From Sporodiniella umbellata (Eukaryota; Mucoromycota; Mucoromycetes; Mucorales; Rhizopodaceae), in the NCBI GenBank assembly GCA_025677835.1, contig JAIXMR010000125.1, positions 1 to 64,000 on the forward strand: DNA of 64,000 bases, in the 5' to 3' direction. Position 1 is the stretch's first letter, and each line of letters starts with the position of its first letter. Shown one piece after another: positions 23,517 through 36,551 of this stretch. Under the pieces are notes generated by a model. The model was not told the DNA's origin. It made no database searches and was given only the letters and a program-made list of their open reading frames with translations. The position numbers were made by a program, and so were the translations under genes.

Positions 23517-24850
23517 ATGTCGCCTAATGCAAGTACTTATTGGTTTCACTACAAAAATTGGGCTATAATAATCCCTGTTGCAGTTTTAATTCCCTATATA
23601 TGTAGGTAAATCTATATATTATTGAAACTTGTTCTTAGCTGTTTGTCACACAGGGAATTTGGTCATCTTATCTGGGCTATTAAATGAAGTAGAGGATATC
23701 AATATTGAAAAGTGTCAAAAGATGTCAGGTAATACGATGGGTTTACCCCTTTAAAAGCTGAAAATAACACCTTACAAAACCAGGACCTCCCGATTTCTCT
23801 CATTGTGAAGACTTTGTTTTTTCTGGTAAGCCCGGTATTGCATATGTGAATTGCGATCCAGCTTTGAAATATCACAATCAAGCAATGAGCATCTACCGCT
23901 CAAACCCTACTGGTGTAACAGAAAATGGTGCTATTTGGCAAGTGGACTATAGTCAAGTAAGAAAGGATATTATCGTTTAGTTACATTAGTTAACGCAAAA
24001 AGAATAGCAACCAGCCATACTTGAGAAATTCAACATGGGATCTTTAAAGGATTTTCACCCGCTTGGAATGGAAATGGACATCCACCCTACTACTGGATTT
24101 AAAAGAATAATCAGTGTCAATACCCCTCACAACAATACGCCAGCAATCGAATTTTTCACAGTAAAAGATGATCAGCTGGTTCATTTACGTTCTTTACGCC
24201 ACCCTGACATTCACCATCCCAATTCAATTCATGCCTTACGTGACGAGCAATTTCGAGCCGACGATGGAACTCCTTCCTTTTTCTTTTCAAACGACCACTA
24301 CTTTCATAACAGTCTGCTAAAACAGATTGAGCCTTTTTTGTTTCCTTTAAGCGGCGTGCATTTCTACAATGCTCGTACTGGAAAAGTTCAAAAAGTTGTC
24401 AAGCACCTTTTGTTTGCCAATGGCGTATCCGGTTCTGATGATCTTTTGTTTGTCAACGATCTTGGTCGAAGTACTATAAGACAATATAAAATTAACCGCA
24501 CCAAAGATCAGGATGGGATTCCCGCTATTCATTTGGACCATATAAGTCAAGTAACTATAGGCGGTACACCGGACAACCTTCGTTATCACCCTACCGAACA
24601 AATTTTGGCAATTGCTGCTATGTCTCGGCCATTTGATGCTATAAAAAGAATGAAGGCTGATCCTGACGATCGCCCTAACTCCCCGTCTAAGGTAGTCGTA
24701 TGGGACATAGCTACTGGTGAAACTAAGTTGGTATTACAAGACGACGGAAGTCTGTTTAGTGCTTCTACGGCAGCTGCTTTTGATTTCGATAGCTCAATGC
24801 TTATTCTTTCTGGCATTGTTGAAGAGGGCTTATTGATTTGCGATTTATAA
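23517..24850 (+). CDS. paraoxonase/arylesterase-like beta-propeller membrane protein
   Basis: Four exons: 23517-23601, 23654-23728, 23784-23956 and 24008-24850, giving 391 residues. A single N-terminal membrane anchor (NWAIIIPVAVLIPYIW) is followed by a six-bladed propeller of the paraoxonase (PON) family: the first calcium-site region EDFVFSGKPGIAYVNCD, then HHPNSIHALRD, FFFSNDHYF, the conserved LFANGVSGSDDLLFVNDLGRS and a late GGTPDNLRYHP. Asn and Asp in these segments correspond to the metal-binding positions of PON proteins. The family hydrolyses esters and lactones, but the natural substrate of fungal members is not known. The first donor is taken at GTAGGT because the alternative four bases later breaks the frame. 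The anchor and the absence of other targeting signals suggest an ER or plasma-membrane location. Confidence 0.85.
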
Positions 24851-25051
24851 GAGAAAAAAGAGATGAACAAAGTTGCAACTTCTATTTATTGTTTATACAA
24901 ATACAACTTCCAACTTTTTCTTTCTGTTATTGTTTTTGTGAACGAGTACGGTTGTGTGTATGAACAGGGATAGGTGTGTGTTATTCAATCTTAGACTTTT
25001 TTTTTTACACTATAATTTTGTTAGGGATTTCACATTTAAAAGGAAGCGGTA

Positions 25052-25875
<824 letters not shown>

Positions 25876-28637
25876 GTTTTGTTTTTATAAAATAAATGGA
25901 CGAAAAAAGAATTTCGTCGAAGGGGTAGAAATTTTCATTCTAAAAAAGAAAATCGGAGCTTGTATTACCCTTTTTAGGAGCGACTTGAACAGTACAGTTG
26001 ACGAAACCATGTTGGGCCAATGAAAAAGAATTGACCATTTCAAGTTGAATTGGGACACCAATACAAAAATAGGGCAGTAAAACAAAAACTGAATACAATT
26101 ATAGAAGTAAACAAGAGTTTAGAATATAGAATATAAATGCGGAAATGAGATACAACGAGACATAGCTAGTAGATAGGCGAATCAAACTTTTTTTTTTATC
26201 AATAATTAGGCTTATCTATAAATAAGATGTTTCTTGCTGTTATACAGGACGCAATGTTCTCTAAACTATTCTCATACATAGTAACATTGAAGTTAGTTTA
26301 TAAAGTAACAAAAGCTAAGATAATAACATACCCTGCCGAAACTCTTCGGAGTCGATTGTTGTTGTTGAAAGCCGTAGTAAAAAGATAGGACACGTATCAA
26401 AAATCGCCATGCGATCTCTATTCTATTGAGTATGACGAGTGTTGCATATGGGTGCCTGATGAATTGGCATACGGGTTTTGTTCGTTCGTATGCTGAATAT
26501 CGTGGCTACTTTGTTTGTATTTTGTACTGCCAGTGAACAATCGTTTATACATTTCGATTAGAAATTGTTGTTTGTTTATATAATTATAATCTTTGAACTT
26601 TTGTAATTTTGTCATGCATTAGTATTTGATTACCTTGAAATGCCGAAGTACATATCGAAGAGTCTATTTGAACTGACCCCAGTTGCAAGTTTTTGTTGAA
26701 GGCGTGTTAGAGATTAATAGGCATGCATCAGCATTGACTGGATCATATTTCATTCTTTTAACAATCGCAGAGTTGAATCCACAAAAAAGGCAATGTTTGC
26801 CTGAGAAATTTTTGCGGATTTTATGCCTTTGTCTACCTTTTCCAGCATCAATACAAAGATTGTCGGAACACTGTATGTTTCAGAATCCAGCCCCTATATG
26901 GTAATAGTATTCAAACCAATCTCGGTTGGAATATCGTAAGCTGTCAAAAATGCTTCAGTAGTATATGGTGGCTGATCACAGACAAACTTTAATATAATCC
27001 CATCGATGTGGATTGCGCCAGTAAATCTTTTGCTTGACGATATCTTTATATCAAAATCTTCTCTTTTGCGGAAACTAATATGTTTCATGTCGAAGGTACT
27101 CCAGCATACATCTTTTATATCAAGTTGACCGCTACTAGTGGTCTTATACTTGATTCCTTGCTTATTCTTTTAATGACTGGCAGTTTACTTGGATATAGCG
27201 CCGCTACAACAGATTCAAGAAAAACACAAGCAACTTACAATCTATGGCATTGTCACAGTCAAAGATTAATAAAGCGAAGCAGAACCTTAATAATAAAAGC
27301 GATAGACTTGCCACCAAATGTTAAACGTTTGGAACACTCATACGACGATAGAATGTTAAAAATTGTATTCTCAGGCGATCCCATCTAAATGGTTGATAAA
27401 TCCAGATAAGAGTAAGGTTCATTACAAAGAAACAGCAACTCCAACAGCGGTAGAAGACATGTTTATGTTGAACAAAACTATAGACGAGGCGAGGTACACA
27501 ATATTGATCACGAGGCTCCTCACGTGGGGGGGTTTGTCAGGACCCAAACCACAGGTGGAACCAACTGCAGCAATAACTCAGACAAACCAACAACATAGGT
27601 CAACAATAAAACATTCCTCCTCACATTACAGTCTCCCTTTGGATGGTATATTACCAGGAAACACTTCACCCAGTTTTTCTTAATTCTTAAAAAAAGACAA
27701 CGTACTATTCGTGGCCATTGCTATTATTACAAGATGGCTACCAAATTCCTTACACCAAAAACCGTTTCCAGAAAACTAAAGGATTCAGCTCAGTACCGTA
27801 GAGCAGCAAACTGTAGAAGAAGCAATATTGTAATATTTTGATTGTTTAATGTACAGGTTATACATAGTTATTTTGCGTTTCACCTTATAAGGTCCATACG
27901 TATTTTTTTTTCCAAAAGCGAACATTATGCTAGCAAAACTGTGAGTATGGTAAATTGGCAAACTGATTTCTGAGACTTAGCATTGCATAAACTTTTTTTT
28001 TTTTTTTTTTTTTTTGCCAATCCACGGTTTTAACTTTTACGAATCAAGCTATCGTATTTTAACTGAATCCTGTTCTTCGATAGAAGAGCTATTTAATGTT
28101 ATTATTGAAGTGCTGCTACTGACAAGATTTATATCCTAAATTTTGTAACGCAAACAAAACAAAACACAAGAATTTTTACATCACGATAGCTAAATACTAA
28201 ATGTCTTAAACTTTTCTTTTTAAGCGTAAGCACAGTATGTATCATAGTGCTTAGTTTTCTAGCAATTAAAATACGAGTGACCTAGCAACCACAGTCTTTT
28301 AAAAGCTAAATAGTGTGTTCTTTGAAAGAATAGGCATGCATTTTTAAACTTCAAAAATAAACCAAAACTGCTGTGTTCTATTAACATTCTAAAATACAAT
28401 ATCGTATTCAGTCAACTCTTACAAACCCTCCTTTTTCTGTGTATTACTTTTTTGGCAAAATGTGTACTATAAAATAACTAAAATTAGAAAGTAATTCCGA
28501 ATCCTAAAACCAACATTTTATTTTTATTTTTATCGGTTGATGTCATCTTTCTCAATGTACAACTAGAAAAGAAACTTTATTTGGTAATTTTATTCTCCAG
28601 TAAAAAAAGTAAAAATACACTTTACTTTAATCTTTCA
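25876..28637. other. intergenic region with coding-like fragments
   Basis: No complete gene could be built. Open frames include 26418-26615 (-), 26683-26904 (+), 26894-27088 (-), 27080-27388 (+) and 27363-27683 (+). The last ends SHYSLPLDGILPGNTSPSF, reminiscent of the LPxxxPPSF segment at the end of the arrestin N-domain, so a decayed arrestin-like gene on the + strand is possible. The frames overlap and are interrupted, which fits decay rather than an active gene. From about 27,850 to 28,560 there is only AT-rich DNA with a long T-run at about 27,990. Confidence 0.35.
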
Positions 28638-29838
28638 ATGACCATTCGCATCGGCTATGGTAAAAGAAACATGAACCAAATACAAATGAAATCACAGCAG
28701 AAAAACACTAAAAACAACATTTTCTTGTATAGTTCCCGAACACTTTTCAACACCCTTATACATTGCCCGTGACAATGGCTACTTCACGGATTTCGGCGTT
28801 GATGTTGAGTTAGTTTTGTGTCCAGGTAAGTCAAGTTCGATGAGAACGTACCCCGGGGAAAAAATCGAGAGAGCTGTACAAGTAACTGGAATCCAACTGG
28901 TATCTTGACTAGGTGGCACTGGCGAAGTAAATAAATAAAGAAAATAAAACAGCATGTATAGCTATGTAACTGCTTTTTTTTTTACTTTCTGTTAGATGAC
29001 ATCCAAACTTCAAGATAGGTCAATTGATTTAGCTATTGCCTTGACTGAGGGTCTTGTAGCTGGGATTTGTAAAGGACAAGATTGGTATAAGATTATCGGC
29101 ACCTACGTAGATGCACCTCTTTGTAATATTAATCATATGTTTTTGACATTTTTAACTTTGACAACTCAATTTTCATCTCTCATGCATGTAATACAATTAG
29201 GCTGGGCTTTATCTACTGGTAAGAAATCACAACATGAATCAATTGATACTCTTCGTGGTAGCACGTGTGCTATTTCGCGCTTTGGTTCTGGTTCTCACAT
29301 CATGGCCTATGTGTTGGCTGATCAACGCAAATGGCTTGAAAAAGACAAGAAGCCCTTCGATTTTAAAGTACTTAATAACTTCCAAGCTATGCGCGACGCA
29401 GTCAATGAGAAAAGTAGTGACTATTTTATGTGGGAAACTTTCACAACCAAACCTTACCATGACTCTGGCGAAGTCAAACGTATTGGAGACATTACACCTC
29501 CTTGGCCTGCTTTTTTGTTCGCTGCCCATAACGACCTATTATCAGCCCACGTTAATGAGCTCAAAAAAGTATTAGGAGCCATCCAGAAAGCTACCTTTCA
29601 ATTTATGGAACAAAAGGATCATGATTCTATTCAAAAAGTAATTGATATTTTAGGTTATCCTGAAATTGATGTCCGTCGTTGGTTTAAAACTGTTCATTAT
29701 GCACCTCGACATCATGAAGTATCACAAAATGCTCTTGAGGTAACACTTTCTACCTTGCTGAAGGCAGATGTTATAACAGAGCCTACCAAAGAATTAAATG
29801 ATCTTTGCGACTTTCAGATTGCAAAACTGATTAAATAG
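28638..29838 (+). CDS. NMT1/THI5-like periplasmic-binding-fold (type 2) protein
   Basis: Five exons: 28638-28659, 28733-28825, 28913-28926 (14 nt), 28996-29122 and 29201-29838, giving 297 residues. It starts MTIRIGYVPEHFSTPLYIARDNGYF, the typical opening of the SBP-bac/NMT1-like binding fold (Ca3427-like in fungi); LRGSTCAISRFGSGSHIMAYVLADQRKW and DYFMWETFTTKPY follow. In bacteria this fold binds nutrients for ABC transporters; in fungi related proteins include thiamine-pyrimidine synthase, but members of this subgroup have no firmly known reaction. No signal peptide, so probably cytosolic. The intron 29123-29200 is 78 nt, a multiple of three and free of stops, so the unspliced frame stays open; splicing restores VDAPLCWALSTG. 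Fold assignment is firm, function is not. Confidence 0.85.
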
Positions 29839-30026
29839 CAGCTTAACTCTAAACTTTAAAGCTTTAAAAAATAAAAGGAAAGTAAAAATGGAAGACATAT
29901 GTACTTTGTTTTCATAGCGTTTACATGTTTCATAATAATAAAAAACACATAATGGATGTATGTATAGATATATAGGTACATGTAAATATTTATAAACATA
30001 GAAGTTAGAAAAGGTATAACTGGAAT

Positions 30027-30905
30027 TTAGTTGTTGGAAGGCAATGACGTTGAATGGAGCTTGTCAAAGTTGTGTTGAAAACTCATTGGCTTGGCGTGTT
30101 CTAGCATTGGTTTTCTACTATAATGTTGATTACCTAACAGTTGTGGATTACTGTTGTTTTGCTGCGCCATTTCAATCAGATGCTCTAGTTCTTTAGCTCT
30201 GTTTTTACAGCCCAATACCTGATCTCTAAGCTCTTTGATATATTCTACCGACAGCTTCAGTATAGTTCCTTTATTAATGGCCTTTCCGTTGACTCCAGAT
30301 TGGCCTGTGGTGACTGTTATGAAATTGGAACTAATAGGGACGGATTCTAAAAGATGATCTGGAAGTAATGTCGAGAGTTCTGGTGGGCTTTTTTTAGTAG
30401 TGATTTTAGTGTTGGTTTTATTTTATTTACCCTGTATTCTTTCGTTAATATTGTCTCTTCTTCTTCTCTCTACTGCGTTATGAGACTCCCTACGCCTTCT
30501 TTTTTTTTCAAACACTTCTTGGTGTCTTTTAAAAGTATATTAGCACCACCTAAGTGTACTTTTTTTTTACCCTCTTTGGTTAAAGTCATCATCGTCGTTA
30601 CTATGAGAATAGCCATCAGCAATACGACCAGTTGAGCTTGATGGGGTAATGACCAGGTCTCTCCCACCAAAAGAAGACGTGTTGGAATCTAAACTTGTGC
30701 CAAACCAAGAGCTAGAAGAGTCTGTGTGCATTCCTTGGACCATAGCGCTAGGTACCGCTAGTGGTGCAAAACCACTTCCATTGGCATTTCTGCTGTGTAA
30801 AGGATGATACGTAGGTTGTGTAAGGTTGTTTCTTTGCATAGAGCTAGAATTGTTATTTATAAATAGGTTTTGCTGATTGTCGATAAATTCTTGACCGGAG
30901 TACAT
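30027..30905 (-). CDS. bHLH transcription factor, USF/MITF-like
   Basis: Three exons: 30905-30571, 30525-30431 and 30379-30027, giving 260 residues. The N-terminal 110 residues are Ser/Asn-rich, probably disordered. The basic region RRRRESHNAVERRRRDNINE carries the His, Glu and Arg residues that contact CACGTG half-sites (H-x3-E-x3-R). Helix 1 is RIQELSTLLPDHLL, then a long loop, and helix 2 is KAINKGTILKLSVEYIKELRDQV, followed by a short heptad-like segment (KELEHLIEMAQQN). Expected to be a nuclear dimer binding CACGTG. The third exon uses the acceptor CCCACCAG; the earlier AG breaks the frame. I use the ATG at 30905. Two CACGTG sites occur upstream of other genes in this window, but no link is shown. 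Confidence 0.88.
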
Positions 30906-33900
30906 TATGTTCAATGTAAAAAAAAAAAAATAAAGAAAAGAAAAAAACAGCTTTTAAACGATTGTTGCTTTTAAGAGAGGTTTCAATAGGCTCTCTATTT
31001 TTGCCAGCTGACGATACACTTTGCCGTTTCCAGATGACTATATATACCTGCATAAATTTATGGAAGCAGTAACAGGTTCTTTTTAACATCTTATAGCTAA
31101 TAGACACTCTTTCAAACAATTTTATTCGCTGCTGTTTTTTGTTTTTTTGCTTTTTGTTTTTGTATTTTGTATTTTGTATTTTGTCGTTCAAAAATAGAAT
31201 ACAGGCAAGGGCTATCGAAGTCGTACAAGCCAGATCATTCCCCTTTTATTGTAACCATAGAAAGAAACGGTTAACAGTTTGAGTAGTTTCAATACGTAGC
31301 ATAGATCTCTCTTTTAAAACAATTCAGGGACAAATTTTGATAATAAAATTATTTTTAATGTTGTAAATTTAATGGTGCAGTAGTAAAATAAATATTTTAT
31401 ATGGATAAGAGCGATTGCAATTTAAACTTTAACAGAAAAAAGATAAACACTTAGCATAGGCAAGCCGTACCTTAGGTTCAAGAAATGTATGTCACATGTG
31501 CCTGTAATGATTACCTAATCAGGTGACATCCATTGTTCAAGTGATGATCTTGTATAAAATGTAGACCAAGATATTACAGTGTAATGACAACCTCAAACAA
31601 ACCAAACAGAGCAAAGTTTCAACTGGCTTTCTATAAAACAAAGATAGGGGAGGGGGGGGAGGCCCTCCATTAATTAAAGAGTGATGTCGGCTCATAATGC
31701 ACTGAAGCGACAAAACCTAGCTGGGTAAATTACAACAGCTGTCAAGATTTTTTCAGTCATTTGCCACCATTTTGGAAGCATACTTAACTTGGGTTAATTA
31801 TATTCTACATTTATAAAAGCTTTCTGTAGTCAATTCATAGGGACTTTGTATCAAAGGGTTTTGTTATATACTTTCTCAAAAACAATAGCTGTCACTAACA
31901 GCAAATTTCTTTTTTGCGAAAATAAATATGCGCTCTTAATGATAGTTTATTGTAATGGTGTCTAAGTGTCTCGCATGCGGCCAAAAAAATACAGCTCAAA
32001 ATGTGTGTTGTGAAATAATATATTATTAAAAATGCTAGTTAATGAGAGATACTATTGAATCGGCGTTTTGAAATGTGATAGTACAAAAGCCATTAAATTC
32101 ATTTGATCTCCATAAGTTTTAATTCAATGCTATAAGACTTTTATATGAAAGCTAGCCAAACTGAATTCGGTTTCTCTCTCTTTGATTTACTTTGAATTAA
32201 TAATTTGCAACGACAACCTGCAAGCGTATTTGGTTAGTGATTTTCATCACTAACATGAAGCTCTATTTACATAGGATAGTTAATTTTTATTATTTTAAAT
32301 AAATTATCACCCTTAAACCATTCCATATTTCAGTTTGATAAATCTTTTTTGCAAAAAAAAAAAAAAAAAAAAAAAAAAAACACATACTGGTATACTCCAA
32401 TAGAACTGACCATGAACACTGCATTCTAAACTGTTTTAGTTAATCATCCAAAGCCCAAATCGTCTTCAATCTACAAAGTTTTTTAAGGATACATCCATTC
32501 ATTTCTTTTTGTCGCATAATAGGCCACAATTGAAGTACTTGAAACTGATGTATCCTTTACATACAATGAGCATATATTCGTCGACAGTTTGTTCAGGTAA
32601 ATTCATACTTCCACAAAAAAAAAATAGGTCGTACTATTGAAAAGCAATCCCGAGTCCTTGTGCTATATAGAGAAACGTTTCAGTTTATATGAAAACTGCT
32701 ATTTTCAAAGGGACTCTTGAATTTAAAAAGATAAGAAAATCCAAAGAGTTTACTAATTTCAGACAAAAAAAAAACTAGTTTTTGACATAAGATTCTATTA
32801 TAATATATACCGTATTTTAGAAGTTACAAAGGATACAAGACTGATATGGCTTGATGGGCATTGCAAATACTTTCAAAATAAGAAAAAGATAAGAAAAAGC
32901 CTATAATTTGTTTAGAGATTGATCATTTCTCATAGTGACCATTTACCTAACGACATCTTTAAAGATACCTATCGCCTTAAATATGTATTTGGACAAATAC
33001 ACAGATACTTATCACTCAATGGCACATACCCCGTCTCAATTGTATGTATAAGCTAATATTTATTTCAGCCTTAAACTGCTCAGTGCTATTTATGAATAGC
33101 TCTAAAATGAGGATGTTGTATTTCATGAAATAAAAGACTTTTTAAATACTTTGAGACTGTACAGACATAGGTTATAGTATATTAAGCAAAAAATAATATG
33201 TTCTTTATATAGTTTTACAGTCTACTCAAGCTATTATGTATTATGTTTCTTTTACTGATAGGGCTTTACTATATATAGATATTGGCGAGAATATTCCTAT
33301 TGTACACTAATCATGTCATCAATGAGTATCGTCATGCAGTAACTATAACTTTAGTGAGTTAATGCATTACCTTTTATTTATTAATTTGACTTTATAGTAT
33401 TTCATATGGATACGCGACATCAGTCAATTGCGTATCATATTCTTAACTATACAATGATACAGAAACTGTATAACGGTACTATATCTTGTAATTCAACTCG
33501 CTTTTTGTTTCGAATCACTTCATTTCATCTATTTCTTTGATAGTGAAGGTGCGATTTAAAAATCTTTTTTTTTTCCTTTAAAAATATGCACAGAAAAAAG
33601 AGCGCTGAAGTTCTTTTGCAGCGTACGCTTTGTTTTTTATTTATTGTACATTGGTACGCGCTTTATTACAATAAATATAGTATCTTATGGTCTATAAATT
33701 GATAGTGGCAACATTGACAAATCAGGCCATAACAGCTCCTAGACTATTTTTGCTGTCCTTGTACCAGAGTTCTTTCTTTATACTCTTAGACTCACACTAA
33801 TTTAATCTGTTTTAGCATTATAGGCTCTCTTTATCAGCTACGTATTTATCTTTACATTACGTGATTCTCTCATCTAGTTTTTACTACAAATACTGTTGAG

Positions 33901-34848
33901 ATTTATACATATTATTTACATTCTAGTAGATTCTATGTATTACCTTTTAAGCGTTTGCAAACGCATTTGTAAAATATATATTTGTGATATATCTTGATAC
34001 TGGTATGTGCGGTGTTCCATATATTTTATTCAGACATTTTCACATCAAATCCATTGATTTTCTGCCACACGTTATAGACATTAATAAAAGCTCAGCGTTA
34101 TAGAACAATTACCTTCTCCCATTTTTGACATTCGCCTGAATTGAACCCAATCGGACAACCTTGCTCGATCGTAAAAGGAAGATTGAAGAAGTGTATTAGA
34201 AAAAACCATTGGGGTATGTACTAGCGAACCTATCAAAACATCGTACGACAGAGAGAGCAAAAAAAAAATCAATAATTACATATTCGCGTTTAAAAAAAAC
34301 CAGCAATTACATATTTATATTTTAAAATCTTTTTCTAGCTTCTAGATAGAAGGAAAGTTGTTTATCGTAGAAATATGTTAGTGAGCTATTCCCCTCCAAC
34401 CTTTTGCAATAGATGGGTTGAACCAATCAAAAGACCCTGTCCTCCTCTATTCTACAAGGACCAACTGAATAGTCTGAACAAAGGAGTAAGGAGGCATGAA
34501 CCAACACGGGGAGCCAGTCTTTGTTAAAAAGCCTGCCAAGTACACACGTATTGTCGTTTGCCATATATATTTGAATTAACAGTCTACAACTGTCCGTGAA
34601 AGTAAACAAGATCTTTGGAATGGGTCTTTAGAATAATCCTATCCTAGAAATCGTTAGTAACAGCAAGGGGAATGTTTCAAGTTGGTTATCTCCATATAAA
34701 CCTCATCTGAGCTACCGTCTTTAAAAGTTTGATGGCGTCTCATAATAAAGCTTTTTGATTGCGTAAGGGGGTTTTTATAGTAATTAATCACAGAAATTAT
34801 TTTAAAGATTGGAGAAACGCTTTTCAATCTTTTTTTTTATTACCCTAA
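30906..34848. other. gene desert, about 3.9 kb
   Basis: Very AT-rich. Upstream of the bHLH gene is a run of TTTTGT-like repeats (about 31,135-31,185). A G-rich spot (AGGGGAGGGGGGGAGGCCC) lies at 31,649-31,667. A 28-A run occurs at 32,354-32,381. A few frames of about 60 codons at 34.1-34.6 kb have no recognisable motif. No gene, tRNA or clear repeat unit was found. Confidence 0.5.
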
Positions 34849-35110
34849 GGCGGACGCCCCAAACCAATAAAAATAAAGATATCTATATATATATATAGAA
34901 TCAATTTAAACTATTGGATAAAATATTGAACTAGTAACTTGGATAGGATTAAAAAGGAATAAAGGATATCAGACTGCCATGACTGGATGGGATATCTAAA
35001 CGTATAAGGAAATAGCTAGAACATTTGTCTCTTTTTAGAGGTTTAGGAAAAATAAAGTTTTTAGACTTTTTTTTCTTATTATTTGATTATTTAAAACACG
35101 AACGTCTGCC
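34849..35110. mobile_element. MITE copy 2 (262 bp)
   Basis: Nearly the same sequence as 5566-5805, with a 19-20-bp insertion (AACATTTGTCTCTTTTTAG) in the right half. Ends are GGCGGACG and CGTCTGCC; the flanking direct repeat is TAA (34,846-34,848 and 35,111-35,113), the preferred target of PIF/Harbinger elements. Non-coding. Same orientation as copy 1. Confidence 0.85.
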
Positions 35111-35467
35111 TAACTAGTAATATTTCTTTCATTCCACCCCTTATTTTAAAATCCAAGCATTAAGTTGCCAAAAAACTTATTGTTGCCCATTTGTTGTTGC
35201 TTTACGCACATCTTTTTAATGCAAAATGGTACGTATATTTCTATATGTTTGTTTCGATAACATCTCATTCTCTCTTAACACTTATTATTATATATAGGAT
35301 TGAAGTTAGTAGCGATTTTACCGGATCAGCTAAAATAGATAGGTTGGGGATTTCAAACGGTTCAAGAGCTCTATTGTCCCAAAGTTCTACTACAAATCTT
35401 TTTCCTTTCCAAAGTTGTGTCGATCCAAACCTGAAGCTTTCCGGCTCTTTCCTTTCCCTGTTTGAAG

Positions 35468-35803
35468 ACCCAACTCTGACAACATTTTTGAATATAAAAG
35501 CCTTGTCGATAGATTAAGCGGCGAGGACAAATTGGTGATGGACTGGCGCAGAGAACTCTTACAAGGCCATGAGTTTACAAACAAAACATTTGATCCTGTG
35601 AAGCATCAAAACTGGGCTTACGTCCAGTTCATAGTGGAGCACTTGTAAGTTAAGTGTCTCCAGACTTTTGACTCTATTGACTTTTTTTTTTTTTTTTTTG
35701 CTATAGCTTAAGATTTATGGAAGCTCCAATCAATCCTCTTAGTATGCCACTTGCTGAACGAACTGCAGTCTCGTATACAATCCAACCCATTTTCAACCAT
35801 TGA
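35468..35803 (+). pseudogene. fragment of an unknown repeated fungal protein
   Basis: Two segments (about 35,468-35,645 and 35,707-35,803) join across a GT...AG intron full of T and encode about 90 residues containing LVMDWRRELLQGHEF, HQNWAYVQFIVEH and LRFMEAPINPLSMPLAERTA. The sequence looks like genuine protein but ends abruptly at a TGA and the upstream part (35,280-35,467) is in another frame. It lies 360 bp from a MITE and before a 40-T run, which suggests a decayed copy of a multicopy gene. I do not know the family function. Confidence 0.35.
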
Positions 35804-35932
35804 GAAACGATGAATGTTATTTTGTATCATTAAATACAAGCAAATAATGGTACGAAGGATGCACATGACTTGGCCAATGGATATTATTACAAAAGAAAAT
35901 ACAACATACGCTTTTCTTTGGCTCAAGGTGTG

Positions 35933-35977
<45 letters not shown>

Positions 35978-36551
35978 CAAAAAAAAAAAGTGAAAAGTCA
36001 GTTGATTGGAAAGTGTTTATAAAAAGTCTTGGATGTAGATCTCAAGAGATGTCTACCTAGGTTCACACTGTTATTTCAAGTAGCAACGTCTATTCCCTAC
36101 CCAGTGCTAGTGTATCATAATCGTAATAAAAAAAACCATTTAACCATATAATATCAAGTGTTGGTATTCTGGTGATGTTCCTCTTTTTACTTTCTTTGGC
36201 TTGTTTTCGCTTTTACTAGGGATTGTAGTATTTCTAAACAAGAGACACTTTTATGTCTTCAAACCTTTTCTGCTTCTTGCCAACTATTTTCAAATGACAT
36301 GATCCTAACAGGGTATGATTAAAATTCAAGCCTACCAAAAAAGCTTCGACACTAGGAAAAATAAATACTCTGTATCAATTTAACAAGACCAAAGGTTTGA
36401 AAAGTTTTATATTTGCAGTTTGATAAATGGTATGTTGATATAAAGAAATCAGTCCTGTGAACGTAAAATGGGTTACAGTAGGTATAGACAGCACACACGT
36501 GTAAGCGCTTTAATTTTATTTCAAATAAATATATTTTTATCAGCTGCAACC
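35804..36551. other. intergenic with a 40-T homopolymer
   Basis: Contains the longest homopolymer of the window (T-run about 35,938-35,977) and otherwise AT-rich sequence. Weak coding-like frames before the T-run could be further pieces of the fragment at 35,468-35,803. The right end is the 3' flank of PEX11. Confidence 0.45.
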
